Below, piece after piece: positions 27,122 through 36,738 of a DNA stretch of 64,000 bases (the first letter of the stretch is position 1; the number at the start of each line of letters is the position of its first letter). Both the position numbers and the translations under genes were made by a program. The DNA is taken from contig NZ_CP046052.1 in assembly GCF_004802635.2 (NCBI RefSeq), positions 2,914,001 to 2,978,000 on the forward strand, given 5' to 3'. The DNA is from Methylocystis heyeri (lineage in GTDB: Bacteria; Pseudomonadota; Alphaproteobacteria; Rhizobiales; Beijerinckiaceae). Below the pieces are notes generated by a model. The model did not search any database, had not been told where the DNA came from, and saw nothing but the letters and a program-made list of their open reading frames with translations.

Positions 27122-28618
27122 ATGCGCGACATATACGAAACGCTCGTCATTGGAGCCGGCCCCGCCGGCCTCACCGCCGCCTATACGCTGGCCAAGAATG
27201 GTCGCGACGTGCTCGTCCTGGAACATGATCCGGTTTATGTCGGCGGCATCAGCCGAACGGCGAACTACAAAGGCTTTCTGTTCGACATAGGCGGCCATCG
27301 CTTCTTTTCGAAGTCGAAGGAGATCGTGGATCTGTGGAACGAGATCCTGCCCGACGACTTCCTCGAGCGGCCGCGGCTCTCGCGCATCTTCTATCGCGGC
27401 AGGTTCTACGCTTATCCGCTCAAGGCCTTCGAAGCCCTGAGGAACCTCGGCCTGGCGGAAAGCGCCCGCTGCGTCGCCTCCTTCGGCCTCGCCAAGCTTT
27501 TCCCGATCAAGGACCCCCGCTCGTTTCACCAGTGGGTCCGCAATCAGTTCGGCGAGCGCTTGTTCGGCATCTTCTTCAAGACCTACACCGAGAAAGTGTG
27601 GGGCATGGGATGCGACGAGATATCCGCCGACTGGGCCGCGCAACGCATCAAGGGCCTCAGCCTCGGCGCCGCCGTCGTCGACGGCCTGCGCCGCTCGCTC
27701 GGCATACGCAAAGGCTCCGGCGAAGGCGGCGCCAAAACGCTGATCGAATCCTTCCGCTATCCGCGGCGCGGGCCCGGCATGATGTGGGAGGCCGCGGCCC
27801 GCAAGGTCCAGGCTTTCGGCGGCGAACTGCTGATGGGGCGCACTGTCGAAAAGCTCCACTTCGACGAGGCGCGCAAACTCTGGACGGTCACGGCGAGATG
27901 CGGCGACGGCGCCGTCGAGACCTTTACCGCCCGCAACGTCCTGTCCTCGGCGCCGATGCGCGAACTGATCAGCGCCATAGAGCCCAAGCCGCTGACGCTG
28001 TTCAACGCCCGCGCCCTGAAATACCGAGACTTCCTGACGGTCGTGCTGATTGGACGCCCTCAGAAGGAGCTGCCCGACAATTGGGTCTATATCCATGACC
28101 CTTCCGTCAAGGTCGGCCGCGTGCAGAACTTCCGCTCCTGGTCCCCGGAGATGATCGCCGACGGGGTTTCGACCTGCCTCGGGCTCGAATATTTCTGCTT
28201 TGAGGGCGACGGCTTGTGGAATTCCCCGGACGACGAGCTGATCGCTCTCGCCAAGGACGAAATCGGCAAGATCGGACTGATGAACCCCTCCGACGTCTTC
28301 GACGCCTGCGTCGTTCGCCAGCCGAAAGCCTATCCGGTCTATGACGACTCCTATGCGCAGAACGTACAATCGATCAGACGCGAGATCGCGACCCGCTTTC
28401 CGGGCCTGCGTCTGATCGGCCGCAACGGCATGCACAAATACAACAACCAGGACCACGCCATGATGACGGGAATGCTGACCGCGCTCAACATCATGGCGGG
28501 AGCCGATCTATACGACGTCTGGAACGTTAACGAGGACGCCGAATATTCCGAGGCCGGCATGTCGGGCGCTCGGGAGGCCCTGTCCAGCGAACGCCTCACG
28601 CCTCGGAAAGTGGCCTGA
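27122..28618 (+). CDS. FAD-dependent UDP-galactopyranose-mutase-like oxidoreductase
   Basis: 498 residues. The Rossmann FAD motif is VIGAGPAGLTAAYTLAKNG, followed by GGISRTANYKGFLFDIGGHR as in UDP-galactopyranose mutase and related amine oxidases; KTYTEKVWGMGCDEI and IGRNGMHKYNNQDHAM complete the cofactor site. Members act on sugar nucleotides or lipid-linked intermediates. First gene of a tight plus-strand run with GtrA and a membrane glycosyltransferase, which supports a role in glycan precursor formation. Substrate not predictable. ATG start. Confidence 0.85.
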   Translation: MRDIYETLVIGAGPAGLTAAYTLAKNGRDVLVLEHDPVYVGGISRTANYKGFLFDIGGHRFFSKSKEIVDLWNEILPDDFLERPRLSRIFYRGRFYAYPLKAFEALRNLGLAESARCVASFGLAKLFPIKDPRSFHQWVRNQFGERLFGIFFKTYTEKVWGMGCDEISADWAAQRIKGLSLGAAVVDGLRRSLGIRKGSGEGGAKTLIESFRYPRRGPGMMWEAAARKVQAFGGELLMGRTVEKLHFDEARKLWTVTARCGDGAVETFTARNVLSSAPMRELISAIEPKPLTLFNARALKYRDFLTVVLIGRPQKELPDNWVYIHDPSVKVGRVQNFRSWSPEMIADGVSTCLGLEYFCFEGDGLWNSPDDELIALAKDEIGKIGLMNPSDVFDACVVRQPKAYPVYDDSYAQNVQSIRREIATRFPGLRLIGRNGMHKYNNQDHAMMTGMLTALNIMAGADLYDVWNVNEDAEYSEAGMSGAREALSSERLTPRKVA

Positions 28619-28620
28619 AA

Positions 28621-29100
28621 GTGACGCATTCGCTTGACGCGCGCCTTCTGCTCGTTCGTTCGCGATACGGCCGGATCGGCAGACTCTGTCTCGATCTGAT
28701 GAAATATGGCGCGGCGAGCGCCTTTGCGCTCGCTCTCGACGCGGCGACGCTGCTGATTCTCAACAAGCTCCTCGGCGTGCATTATCTCGTCGCCGCCGCG
28801 GCCGGTTTCAGCGCAGGACTGGCGTTGATCTACGTTCTGAGCGTCAGATATGTCTTCAACGACAGCCGCGTGCTTCGTCCGTCGCAGGAGGCGATGGGTT
28901 TTCTCCTCACCGGCCTCGCCGGTCTGCTAATCAACCACGTGCTGATGCTGGTCTTCGTCGAGCATGTCGGGCTTGCCGTCGCCCTCGCCAAGATTCCCAC
29001 GGCAGGCATTGTGTTTCTGTTCAATTTCACCGCGCGCCGCACTCTGCTTTTCTCGCAGAAGGCCAAGCCGCGCGCGGCGGGCCGCGAGCCCCGGCCGTGA
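28621..29100 (+). CDS. GtrA-family membrane protein
   Basis: 159 residues with four hydrophobic helices (FALALDAATLLILNKLLGV, LVAAAAGFSAGLALIYVLSV and two more), the GtrA pattern including the VRYVF turn after helix 2. GtrA-type proteins help move polyprenyl-phosphate-linked sugars across the inner membrane. GTG start two bases after the preceding stop; its own stop overlaps the next gene's GTG (GTGA). Context fits a flippase for the following glycosyltransferase. Confidence 0.85.
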   Translation: MTHSLDARLLLVRSRYGRIGRLCLDLMKYGAASAFALALDAATLLILNKLLGVHYLVAAAAGFSAGLALIYVLSVRYVFNDSRVLRPSQEAMGFLLTGLAGLLINHVLMLVFVEHVGLAVALAKIPTAGIVFLFNFTARRTLLFSQKAKPRAAGREPRP

Positions 29101-30899
29101 CGGCGCCCGGGGCGGAACCGGCTCACTCCCCCGCCAGGGGTTTCCCGATTTGGGCGAGCGTCGCGCTGGCGCTTTTGTGCGCTGTGGCGTTGACCTGGTC
29201 CCGTGCGCTGGAAATCTGGCGCAGCGGCGCCTTTTTCGATTCCGACGACGCTATGCGCGCGGTGCAGGTCCGCGACCTGCTCGCGGGCCAGTCCTGGTTC
29301 GACATGACGGCCTGGCGACTGGATCCTCCCAACGGGGTCGTCAGCCATTGGTCCCGCGTCGTCGACGCTCCGCTCGCGGCGCTGGAATCTTTCTTTCGCC
29401 TCTTCCTCGCGCCGCAATACGCCGAGCGGATCGTCCGGCTGCTTTTTCCGCTGGCCCTGCTCGCCGCCCTGCTGCGGCTCGCGGCGTGGCTCTCCTATAT
29501 TCTCGCGCCTTCGGCCTCGCAGCATCTCGCGGTGCTGCTCGCCTTTCTGTCCGGCGCCGCACTGACCCAATTCATTCCCGGCCGGATCGACCATCATGCG
29601 CCCCAGATCGTCCTGCTGCTGACCGCGCTGGGCCTCTTCCTGAAAGGAATCGAAGCTGAGAAAGCGCGCGCCATGGCGGGGGCGAGCCTCGCAATGAGCG
29701 TTTCCATCGCAATCAGCCTCGAGAACGCGCCCTTCTTCGCAGTCATGCTGGCGGCGCTTCCAGCGCTCTTCGTCGTCGACGGCGAAAGAATGCGCGCACC
29801 GCTGGCGTGGTTCGCCGCAAGCGGGCTCCTTTGCTTTCCGCTACTCTACGGTGCGACCGTCGCGCCCGCGCGTTACCTCGTCTCGGCCTGCGACGCTTAT
29901 TCATGGGTCTATCTCGCCGCCGCGTTCACGGGCCTCCTCGGCCTCGCCGCGCTGGCCGCCCTTGCGCCCTACGCCCGAACGCCGGCGGCGCGCGCCGCGG
30001 CGGCGGCGGCGGCCGGCGCAGCGGTCGTCGCGACGATGGCTGCCGTTGCGCCGAAATGCCTCGGCGATCCGCTCGCCGGCATCGACCCCCTGGTCCGCGA
30101 ATTTTGGCTGTCCCATGTGACCGAAGCCACGCCGCTGCTGAAATTCCGGGACGGCGAATCGAATGTCGTGATTATGATCGCGCTCCCGGTCGCAATTGGT
30201 CTGGCGGCGACTTTGTGGGAGGCGTTCTCGGCGAAACAGGCGGCGGCGCGGCGACGCCGGCTCGTCCTCGCCGGCGTCATAGCCGCCGGTTTCGCGGCCG
30301 GTCTGTGGCAGGTTCGCGTGTTCACCTCCACCATGCCCATCGCGATGATCGCCCTTGCGGGAACGGCGGGCGCCGTCGCCGGCTTCCTCACGCGGGGTTT
30401 CAGCGCCGTCACCCGCGGACTGACCGCAGCCATCATCTGCTTCGCGGTCTCGCCCATGGGCGTCGCTGCGGCTCTCCCCGTCGGCGAGGGGACCGCGGAA
30501 ATGGCGGAGCAGCAAAAGAGCAAAGCCGCTTGTCTCCAGCCCAAAACGCTGGAGCCGCTCGCCGCGCTCGATCCGGCGCCCGTCGCCGCGCCCTTCGATC
30601 TCGGCCCCTATCTGCTGGCCTACACGCCGCACAGCGCCTTCGCCGGCCCCTATCACCGCGACAATCACGGCAACCGCATCGTCATCGACGCCTTCCTTGC
30701 GCCGCCGGACCAGGCGGAGCGCATCCTGCGCGCGGCGGGCGCCCGCCTCCTGCTCTGGTGCCACTATGAGCCGGGCGGCTTCGCCAAAAAGGCGCCGGAC
30801 GGCCTCGGCGCCGCGCTTGCGCGCGGGGAAATCCCCTCCTGGCTCGCTCCCCTGCCGCAAACGAGCGAACGCCTCCTTGTTTTCGCCCTACGGCCGTAA
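29097..30899 (+). CDS. GT-C-like polytopic membrane glycosyltransferase
   Basis: 600 residues, about 11-13 hydrophobic helices and a C-terminal soluble domain of some 130 residues. An acidic motif in the first periplasmic loop (AFFDSDDAMRAVQVRDLLAG) followed by HWSRVVDAPLAAL is characteristic of GT-C enzymes that use polyprenyl-phosphate sugars and of STT3-like oligosaccharyltransferases. GTG start coupled by 4-bp overlap to gtrA. Donor and acceptor unknown. Loop FIPGRIDHHAPQIVLLL is another conserved-looking periplasmic element. Confidence 0.75.
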   Translation: MTAPGAEPAHSPARGFPIWASVALALLCAVALTWSRALEIWRSGAFFDSDDAMRAVQVRDLLAGQSWFDMTAWRLDPPNGVVSHWSRVVDAPLAALESFFRLFLAPQYAERIVRLLFPLALLAALLRLAAWLSYILAPSASQHLAVLLAFLSGAALTQFIPGRIDHHAPQIVLLLTALGLFLKGIEAEKARAMAGASLAMSVSIAISLENAPFFAVMLAALPALFVVDGERMRAPLAWFAASGLLCFPLLYGATVAPARYLVSACDAYSWVYLAAAFTGLLGLAALAALAPYARTPAARAAAAAAAGAAVVATMAAVAPKCLGDPLAGIDPLVREFWLSHVTEATPLLKFRDGESNVVIMIALPVAIGLAATLWEAFSAKQAAARRRRLVLAGVIAAGFAAGLWQVRVFTSTMPIAMIALAGTAGAVAGFLTRGFSAVTRGLTAAIICFAVSPMGVAAALPVGEGTAEMAEQQKSKAACLQPKTLEPLAALDPAPVAAPFDLGPYLLAYTPHSAFAGPYHRDNHGNRIVIDAFLAPPDQAERILRAAGARLLLWCHYEPGGFAKKAPDGLGAALARGEIPSWLAPLPQTSERLLVFALRP

Positions 30900-30974
30900 G
30901 ATGTATAGCGCGCCCGGAGCCGGCCTCCTCGCGCGGCCCGCCGGAAAAGTCGAACCCAAAGGACATAAATCCAG

Positions 30975-31976
30975 ATGACGCAGATTGGCCGCCGTCACTT
31001 CATGCTCGGCGCGGCGAGCGCCGCGCTCGCCGGCCCGAAGGCTTTCGCGTCGCCGACGGCGACCGAGGCCGAGGAGGAACTGCAAATCCGGATCGAGAAC
31101 AATTCGGTCCCCGAGCTCTGCGCCGAGAAGGACAATATCGAGCTCGATTTCTTCTCCGAGCGGCTGCGCCGGATGCAGATCCAGGCCGTCCACCCGTCCT
31201 ACATCAGCATGATCGGCACCGACCGCTACGCCCCCGACTGGTCGAGCTGCGATCTTTCCCATGACCCCAAATTCGCGGCCCAGGCGCGCCGCCTCACCTT
31301 TTGGGAAACGCCCGAATTCTGGCTCACGGGCTATACTTTCCCGAGCTTCTGGCGTCCCAATGCGGTTCCGGTGCGGGTCGGCGATCGCGTGGAGACCGGC
31401 TTCCATCTCGTCCAGCTCTGGATGAGCTACCGCGAGCGGGCGGAGGAGATCCTGGTGTTCTACCCGCCGGACGGCTATTGGCGCGCCCGGCCGCTGCCTT
31501 TCGAAGACATGCGCTGGACCGCATACGGCTCCTCCTTTCTCGTGGGCCCCGTCGAGGTCCAGCAGCGCCCGATCGTCGATTTCCAGGAAATCGCGTTCGA
31601 GCCAGAGACCCGCACCTTCGTCCTCAAGTTCAAGCGGGGCGGCGGCTCGGCTCGCATCCGGCTGGACAAGATCGACCAGGAGCGGATCGCGCTCGACGTC
31701 AGCTACAGCGGCGCGATGCCCGACGATCTGCCTTTCGCTTCGCTGCGTTCGATGTACGCGATGCAGACGATGAGCGACGCCGCGCGCGTCGCCTGGCGCA
31801 CCAAGCGCGGCGCCAATTGGCAGGAGGCCGAGGTGATCGGCTTCCCCGGCGCCAACGCCACCGAATTATGGGTCGGCCGCCATCTGCCGTCCCGCCATAA
31901 TCTCTCGGCGCCCGACATGGTCTTCGGCAAGTTCCAGGGGCCTCCCGCCGTCGCCGCCCGCACGGACGCCCGGTAG
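30975..31976 (+). CDS. Tat-exported protein of unknown function
   Basis: 333 residues. The N-terminus GRRHFMLGAASAALAG is a twin-arginine signal, so the protein is folded before export to the periplasm. The mature part is Trp/Tyr-rich beta-type sequence (WETPEFWLTGYTFPSFW, EEILVFYPPDGYW) with no family I recognise. It lies 75 bp after the GT-C gene and seven bases before the DUF1624 gene, so it is likely co-expressed with them. Confidence 0.75.
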   Translation: MTQIGRRHFMLGAASAALAGPKAFASPTATEAEEELQIRIENNSVPELCAEKDNIELDFFSERLRRMQIQAVHPSYISMIGTDRYAPDWSSCDLSHDPKFAAQARRLTFWETPEFWLTGYTFPSFWRPNAVPVRVGDRVETGFHLVQLWMSYRERAEEILVFYPPDGYWRARPLPFEDMRWTAYGSSFLVGPVEVQQRPIVDFQEIAFEPETRTFVLKFKRGGGSARIRLDKIDQERIALDVSYSGAMPDDLPFASLRSMYAMQTMSDAARVAWRTKRGANWQEAEVIGFPGANATELWVGRHLPSRHNLSAPDMVFGKFQGPPAVAARTDAR

Positions 31977-31983
31977 GCGGCGC

Positions 31984-32979
31984 GTGGCGACGTCGCCGGG
32001 TGAACAAAAGACGAGCGCCGCCGTTCGCGTCGCGGCGCTCGACGCCGCGCGGGGAGCGGCGGTGGTCGCCATGGTGGCCTTTCACCTCGTCTGGGACCTC
32101 GGCAATTTCAATTATATCGATCCCGACATCCCCTTTTCGCCCGGCTTCAAGCTGATCGGCCACGCCATAGCGACGAGCTTTCTGTTCATCGCGGGCGTTT
32201 CCCTGGTGCTGGCGCACCGGCAAAAGGCGGGATGGCGTCCCTTTCGGCGCCGGCTCTTCATCATATCCGGCGCGGCCGCGCTGGTTTCGCTCGGCACCTG
32301 GCTGGCCTATCCGCAGGCTTTCGTCTTTTTCGGGATACTTCATTGCATTGCGGCCGCGAGCCTGCTCGCCGCGCCCCTGCTGACGGCGCCCTGGCCGGCC
32401 GCCGCCGCCGCCGCGCTCGCATTCGGCCTCGCGCCCCTCCTCTACAGCAGCCCGATCTTCAACACCCGCTGGCTGGCCTGGATCGGCTTCGCCGGCGTGG
32501 AGCCTCTCACCAACGACTATCAGCCGCTCGCGCCCTGGGCCGCAGCGCTTTTCGCCGGCGTCGCCGCGGCGAAGTTCTGGAGCGCCCGTTTCTCCGGCGA
32601 TCCCGACTCGTCGGTGTTCTCGTCGCGCGAAGCGGCGCCCGCTTCGCTCGAAAACACGCTAGGCGCCGCCTGCTGGCTCGGGCGCCGCAGCCTTGCGGTC
32701 TATCTCCTGCATCAGCCGGCGCTGTTCGCGCTGTTCGGCCTCCTCGCGCTGCTGGGCGCTGCGCCCGCCGCGCGGGTTTCCGGCGGCTTCCTTGAAGCCT
32801 GCTCCGCCCAGTGCGAAAAGGGCGGAGGCGAAAAGACGGCTTGCCGGGACATTTGCTCCTGCACGGAGGAGAAGGCGTCGCGAGACGCGTCTCTCGCCTT
32901 GGCGGCCGACGAGGGCGAACGCGCGCTGATCGTCAATCGTCTGGCGCAGGCCTGCCTCTCCGACAGGCTGGCGCGCTGA
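31984..32979 (+). CDS. DUF1624 membrane protein (heparan-acetyltransferase-like)
   Basis: 331 residues, about seven to eight helices. The start [21 protein letters not shown], then [14 protein letters not shown] and [14 protein letters not shown], are the DUF1624 / HGSNAT-like acyltransferase signatures, including the conserved His in HLVWD. The predicted role is transmembrane acyl transfer to sugars. Unusual is a soluble C-terminal tail of about 60 residues with five cysteines ([17 protein letters not shown]). GTG start seven bases after the Tat gene stop. Confidence 0.8.
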   Translation: MATSPGEQKTSAAVRVAALDAARGAAVVAMVAFHLVWDLGNFNYIDPDIPFSPGFKLIGHAIATSFLFIAGVSLVLAHRQKAGWRPFRRRLFIISGAAALVSLGTWLAYPQAFVFFGILHCIAAASLLAAPLLTAPWPAAAAAALAFGLAPLLYSSPIFNTRWLAWIGFAGVEPLTNDYQPLAPWAAALFAGVAAAKFWSARFSGDPDSSVFSSREAAPASLENTLGAACWLGRRSLAVYLLHQPALFALFGLLALLGAAPAARVSGGFLEACSAQCEKGGGEKTACRDICSCTEEKASRDASLALAADEGERALIVNRLAQACLSDRLAR

Positions 32980-33022
32980 GCGCTTCAAGAAAGCATGCTC
33001 CCCCAAACCGCATAGGATCGAC

Positions 33023-33721
33023 ATGAACCGCTCCGAATTCGTCTTCGCCCCGCCCCCTGTCCCGAGCGTCGCCGTGGAAGGCGGAAGCCTTCGCTTCCCG
33101 GTGCGGCGGATTTTCTGCGTGGGGCTGAATTACGCCGACCATGCCCGCGAGATGGGCAAGGACCCCGGCGCGGAGCCGCCGTTTTTCTTCACCAAGCCCG
33201 CCGATGCGGTGGTCGAGAGCGGCGCGACCATCCCCTACCCTTCGATGACGGGCAATTTGCACCACGAGATCGAGCTGGTGGCGGCGCTCGGCTCCGGCGG
33301 CGCCGACATTCCCGTAGAAGAGGCGCTCGGACATGTTTGGGGCTATGCGGCCGGCATCGACCTGACCAAGCGCGACCTGCAGAAAAAGGCGCGGGACGAA
33401 GGCAAGCCGTGGGATTTCTCCAAGGGCTTCGACCAGTCCGCGCCGATCGGGGCCTTGCGCCCCGCCGCCCGCATCGGCCATCCGCAAAGCGGGCGAATCG
33501 CGCTTTCGGTCAATGGAGAGCCCCGCCAGGCGGGAGATCTCTCCGACATGATCCTCGGCGTCGCCGAGGTGATCGCCGAGATTTCGAAATATGTGCGCCT
33601 CGCGCCGGGAGACCTGATTTTCACCGGAACGCCCGCCGGCGTCGGCCCGCTGCGGCCGGGCGACCGCATCGAGGGAGAGATCGCCGGGGTAGGCGCCGCG
33701 TCGCTGGCCATAGCGTCGTAA
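33023..33721 (+). CDS. Fumarylacetoacetate hydrolase family protein
   Basis: 232 residues, the small FAH-fold type. [16 protein letters not shown], the metal-binding [11 protein letters not shown] (E-x-E) and [15 protein letters not shown] are present. Members hydrolyse or decarboxylate oxo-acids (fumarylpyruvate, 2-hydroxyhepta-diene-dioate, oxaloacetate). The exact substrate is not clear and there are no aromatic-catabolism genes nearby. ATG start. Confidence 0.9.
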   Translation: MNRSEFVFAPPPVPSVAVEGGSLRFPVRRIFCVGLNYADHAREMGKDPGAEPPFFFTKPADAVVESGATIPYPSMTGNLHHEIELVAALGSGGADIPVEEALGHVWGYAAGIDLTKRDLQKKARDEGKPWDFSKGFDQSAPIGALRPAARIGHPQSGRIALSVNGEPRQAGDLSDMILGVAEVIAEISKYVRLAPGDLIFTGTPAGVGPLRPGDRIEGEIAGVGAASLAIAS

Positions 33722-33833
33722 AACCAAAAAATCCGGGGCATATTCTGACAGGCGCGTAGAATCATTTGCAACTTGCCGGCTTCTGAATATATTGCCCCTC
33801 GATTCCGCCCGGCGCGCCGGGCAGGGAATTCGC

Positions 33834-33923
33834 GGAGGGGTGGCCGAGTGGTTGAAGGCGCACGCCTGGAAAGTGTGTATACGGGAAACCGTATCGCGGG
33901 TTCGAATCCCGCCTCCTCCGCCA
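33834..33923 (+). tRNA. tRNA-Ser (anticodon GGA)
   Basis: 90 nt with encoded CCA. The acceptor pairs GGAGGGG with CTCCTCC (one G-U), the D-arm TGGCCGAGTGGTTGAAGGC, anticodon loop CTGGAAA, a long variable arm (TATACGGGAAACCGTAT) and the T-loop GGTTCGAATCC are clear. The 3' end is the integration site of the following mobile element and stays intact. Confidence 0.97.
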
Positions 33924-33925
33924 GT
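33895..33925 (+). other. attL-like site in the tRNA-Ser 3' end
   Basis: The T-arm and acceptor end of tRNA-Ser (GGTTCGAATCCCGCCTCCTC then CGCCAGT) is the expected core for a tRNA-directed tyrosine recombinase, whose gene begins 180 bp downstream. A shortened version occurs at 42867-42887. Confidence 0.65.
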
Positions 33926-34039
33926 CTCCCGTTCACCAGCCTTCGCCCTTAATCGCCTAACGCCCTGAATTTCCACGGATGAGTTAATCGTAGCAGTCCG
34001 CTGCTGTTCGTTGCCGGACGCCTGCAACCGCGTTATTAT

Positions 34040-34077
34040 GTGGGGAATGGCGTGGGGAAGTTCCCAAGTGTGGGGAA
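34040..34077 (+). repeat. GTGGGGAA direct repeats (left end)
   Basis: Three copies of GTGGGGAA at 34040, 34052 and 34070 just inside the left end of the element, before the integrase start. The first two (spacing 12) recur in the same form at 42792/42804 near the right end. They are plausible arm-type binding sites for the recombinase or its excisionase. Confidence 0.5.
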
Positions 34078-34103
34078 GGGCTGCCCCAAGATGCGGGGCG
34101 GGC

Positions 34104-35306
34104 ATGGGAAAGCTGACGGCAAACGAAGTTAAGGCAGCGTTCGCGAAACCCGGAACCTATGGCGACGGCGACGGCCTTTTCCTGAAGGTGAGCAAGAGCG
34201 GGGGCGCAAGCTGGCTCTTGCGCGTCCAACATGAAGGCAAGCGCCGGGATTTGGGATTGGGCAGCGCCAAGCTGGTTACACTGGCAGCCGCGCGGGCAAA
34301 AGCAGCAGAAGCCCGCAAGGCAACCCGCGAAGACGGGCGCGACCTTGTTGCCGAGAAGCGCAAGGCTAAGGCGGAAGCTGTCACCTTTCGGGAAGCGGCA
34401 TTGGCCTATCTTGAGGTGCATAAGGACCAATGGGCCAACGCCAAGCATGGCGAACAATGGATCAGCACACTCGAAACGTACGCCTTCCGCACGCTTGGCT
34501 CCAAGCACGTCGGTAGCATATCTGCCGGTGACATTATCGCGGCAATCTCCGAGGTATGGACGGCCAAGCCTGAAACCGGGCGGCGCGTGCGTCAGCGGAT
34601 ATGCACCGTGTTGGACTATGCCCATGCTCGCGGCTGGCGGACGACTGAAGCCCCGACCCGCTCCCTTGTTGCCGGCAAGAGCCTGCCCAAGCAGTCGGGC
34701 GGCAAACACCATCCCGCCATGCCCTACGTTGAAGTTTCGGCCTTCCTAACGCGGCTCAGAGCAAGCGGCGGGGTGTGGGGAAGGCTGGCATTGGAATTCG
34801 TCATTTTGACCGCCGCCCGCTCGCAGGAAGTACGGTTGGCGACATGGAATGAGTTCGACCTTGAAAGCGGCCTCTGGACCGTCCCGGCCGAGCACATGAA
34901 GATGAAGCGTGAGCACATCGTGCCACTATCGCCGGAAGCCTTGGCCGTACTGCGAAGCGTGGCGGCTGTCCGGCTGACTACAACCGATCTTGTATTTCCC
35001 GGCTCGAACGGCCGCGCCATGTCTGACATGACCTTGCTGGCCGTTCTCCGCCGGATGGAGGAGCCGGTAACGGTGCATGGCTTTCGCTCCTCGTTCCGCA
35101 CATGGGTAGCCGAGGCTACGACTTTCTCCGGAGAGGTGGCGGAAGCAGCTTTGGCGCACCAGAACCCCAACGAGGTTGAGCGCGCCTATCAGCGGGGCGG
35201 CTTGCTCGATAAGCGCCGGAAGTTGATGCAGGCATGGGGCGCATATTGCACCAATGATACCTCACTGACGAAGATTGTGCCGATCAGGCACGCGCGGGCG
35301 GTTTAA
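34104..35306 (+). CDS. Tyrosine recombinase, P4-type integrase
   Basis: 400 residues. The N-terminal DUF4102-type arm-binding domain ([20 protein letters not shown]) is followed by a SAM-like core-binding domain and a catalytic domain with Arg in [14 protein letters not shown], His-x2-Arg in [11 protein letters not shown], His in [10 protein letters not shown] and the Tyr nucleophile in RAYQRG. All catalytic residues are present, so it should be active. ATG 34104 begins the conserved domain; the frame extends to a TTG at 34011. It integrates the element into the adjacent tRNA-Ser. Confidence 0.93.
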   Translation: MGKLTANEVKAAFAKPGTYGDGDGLFLKVSKSGGASWLLRVQHEGKRRDLGLGSAKLVTLAAARAKAAEARKATREDGRDLVAEKRKAKAEAVTFREAALAYLEVHKDQWANAKHGEQWISTLETYAFRTLGSKHVGSISAGDIIAAISEVWTAKPETGRRVRQRICTVLDYAHARGWRTTEAPTRSLVAGKSLPKQSGGKHHPAMPYVEVSAFLTRLRASGGVWGRLALEFVILTAARSQEVRLATWNEFDLESGLWTVPAEHMKMKREHIVPLSPEALAVLRSVAAVRLTTTDLVFPGSNGRAMSDMTLLAVLRRMEEPVTVHGFRSSFRTWVAEATTFSGEVAEAALAHQNPNEVERAYQRGGLLDKRRKLMQAWGAYCTNDTSLTKIVPIRHARAV

Positions 35307-35431
35307 TAACTGTCAGTCAGCCGGAACGGAGCGCATTGTACAGGGTATCCAGCCAGCAATTCTGCAGGGCACCCTTCCAGGGCTTGCGCTAGCGTCAATG
35401 TGGTTTTTGTAGAAATAGAGGCAGAAAAATT

Positions 35432-35890
35432 ATGGGCTTAACTCTTCTGTTTTTGGTGGCGCTGCTTTTCGCGATCCCAACGTCAGGGCTCTCGCTATTG
35501 GCGTATGCGGTGTATTTTTTCGTCCACGCTTACATTCGAGCCAGAGCGAGGATGCATTACGCCAACGAGCGCCACGCTGAAAAGGCTATTAAATCTGGCG
35601 GTGGACGTTTCCCTTCCTGGATAAAGGATCGAGGCGAGGTTCTCATTTTCATTGAGGTAGTTCAGAAATCCGCCGAAAGACACGGCGTTCCGTTCGCATT
35701 TTCCCACGCGGTTATGTCGGCGAGCCAGTTCGAAATCTTGTTGCGCTACGCTGGAGCAATGGAAGCCGAAGGCGCTTCCTTCATCGAGCAGCAGGACTCA
35801 GTTGGCAAAAAGGTGGTAGAGATGTGGCAGGGCCTGCCTAGTGAGGAGCGCCAACACTTTATCGTTCGGAGTGGCGATATCCCATTCTGA
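35432..35890 (+). CDS. Hypothetical membrane-anchored protein
   Basis: 152 residues. An N-terminal hydrophobic hairpin or helix (LTLLFLVALLFAIPTSGLSL..) is followed by a charged soluble domain of about 110 residues with no motif I recognise. GAGG ten bases before the ATG. Cargo of the integrative element. Confidence 0.65.
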   Translation: MGLTLLFLVALLFAIPTSGLSLLAYAVYFFVHAYIRARARMHYANERHAEKAIKSGGGRFPSWIKDRGEVLIFIEVVQKSAERHGVPFAFSHAVMSASQFEILLRYAGAMEAEGASFIEQQDSVGKKVVEMWQGLPSEERQHFIVRSGDIPF

Positions 35891-35916
35891 AAAGAAGCCA
35901 TGCCTATCGGCAGCCT

Positions 35917-36237
35917 TTGAACCAGGAAAGAAGACCCCAATTGCTTATAGACAATATCGCCTACCATGCAGGAGGCATTCTTGGAGTCATGCTTGTTCTC
36001 TACCTCCTCAGCCGCCTCATTGAATGGGTTCTGCTAAAGCGCTTTTTGATGAACCCTTTTGCCAAGGTATGGGTCGGCTCTGCTCTTGCTTTCTGCGCAG
36101 TAGCTGCCCTCTTTATCATCCCGAACGGTGAGGGCATTAGCCCTGCTCCATCACTCGTTGTTCAGACCTGCCTTGCAGCAATCCTTCTCCCCGTATTCCG
36201 CAGTGGTTGGAGAAAGCTGAAGCACCGAGACGCATAA
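35917..36237 (+). CDS. Small hypothetical membrane protein
   Basis: 106 residues with three to four hydrophobic helices (GGILGVMLVLYLLSRLIEWV, VWVGSALAFCAVAALFII, LVVQTCLAAILLPVF). No ATG is available; TTG 35917 or TTG 35941 must start it, the latter with a purine-rich AGGAAAGAAG upstream. It lies just after the preceding membrane protein and before a terminator, so the two likely form one transcript. Confidence 0.55.
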   Translation: MNQERRPQLLIDNIAYHAGGILGVMLVLYLLSRLIEWVLLKRFLMNPFAKVWVGSALAFCAVAALFIIPNGEGISPAPSLVVQTCLAAILLPVFRSGWRKLKHRDA

Positions 36238-36249
36238 CGCTGAACCAGT

Positions 36250-36285
36250 GAGGGGAAGCACCACACTTCCCCTTGTGTCTCTCCT
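36250..36285 (+). terminator. Rho-independent terminator
   Basis: Stem AGGGGAAG / CTTCCCCT around a short CACCACA loop, followed by TGTGTCTCTCCT. It lies 15-20 bp after the small membrane protein gene. Confidence 0.65.
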
Positions 36286-36560
36286 ATTCTAAACTAAGTG
36301 ATGCGAAGCTTCATTAATAATTTCAGGAATAATCCAATAAGCCACTTCAAATGTACCAGCGATATAGAGAAAATATTCAATATTATATTTGTAGATCGAA
36401 AGCTTTTAGGCGCATTTTTTAGTTATGTCTTGTGGCAGTGTACACTCTTTACACTCTCTCTACACCAACCACCCCCCCCGGTACACTTGGCTAGACTTCA
36501 GTACACATCCCCATGCTTCGCATGGTGTGGGTAATCTTGCCCAGTAACTGGAGAACTACC
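36286..36560. other. Low-GC intergenic stretch with TACAC repeats
   Basis: Strongly AT-rich to about 36430, then several TACAC-containing units (TGTACACTC, TTACACTC, CTACACC, GTACACTT, GTACACAT) between 36437 and 36507. These could be binding sites for an element-encoded regulator or promoter boxes of the interrupted gene that follows. No gene seen. Confidence 0.45.
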
Positions 36561-36716
36561 ATGGCTACCACTCGTCACGCTCTCGGCTCTGTGCTCGGCA
36601 CTGTGGTCACGACCGCAGAGACACTGAATGGCGCTCTCAACGCAGCATCCAGAGGAATTGGAATGCTCAATGCTTTCGTGGAGAAAGCTGCCACAGAACA
36701 GGAGGGTCGGCACAAG
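36561..36716 (+). pseudogene. 5' part of a gene split by IS66
   Basis: ATG 36561 with GGAGA upstream encodes 52 residues (ATTRHALGSVLGTVVTTAET to EGRHK) before the IS66 end. Removing the IS and one copy of its 8-bp target duplication joins it in frame to 39228-39437. The restored protein is 121 residues, helical, with no family I recognise; it has phage-like composition. Confidence 0.75.
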
Positions 36717-36738
36717 GTAAGCGCAAAGCCGAGGCCGT

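Noticed and set aside
26909-28456. Upstream extension of the mepA frame
   Set aside because: Antisense to the UGM-like gene; the signal peptide marks the true start at 26908.
36301-36534. 78-codon frame in the low-GC part of the element
   Set aside because: No ribosome site, odd composition at the 3' end (proline run from C-run), overlaps TACAC repeats.
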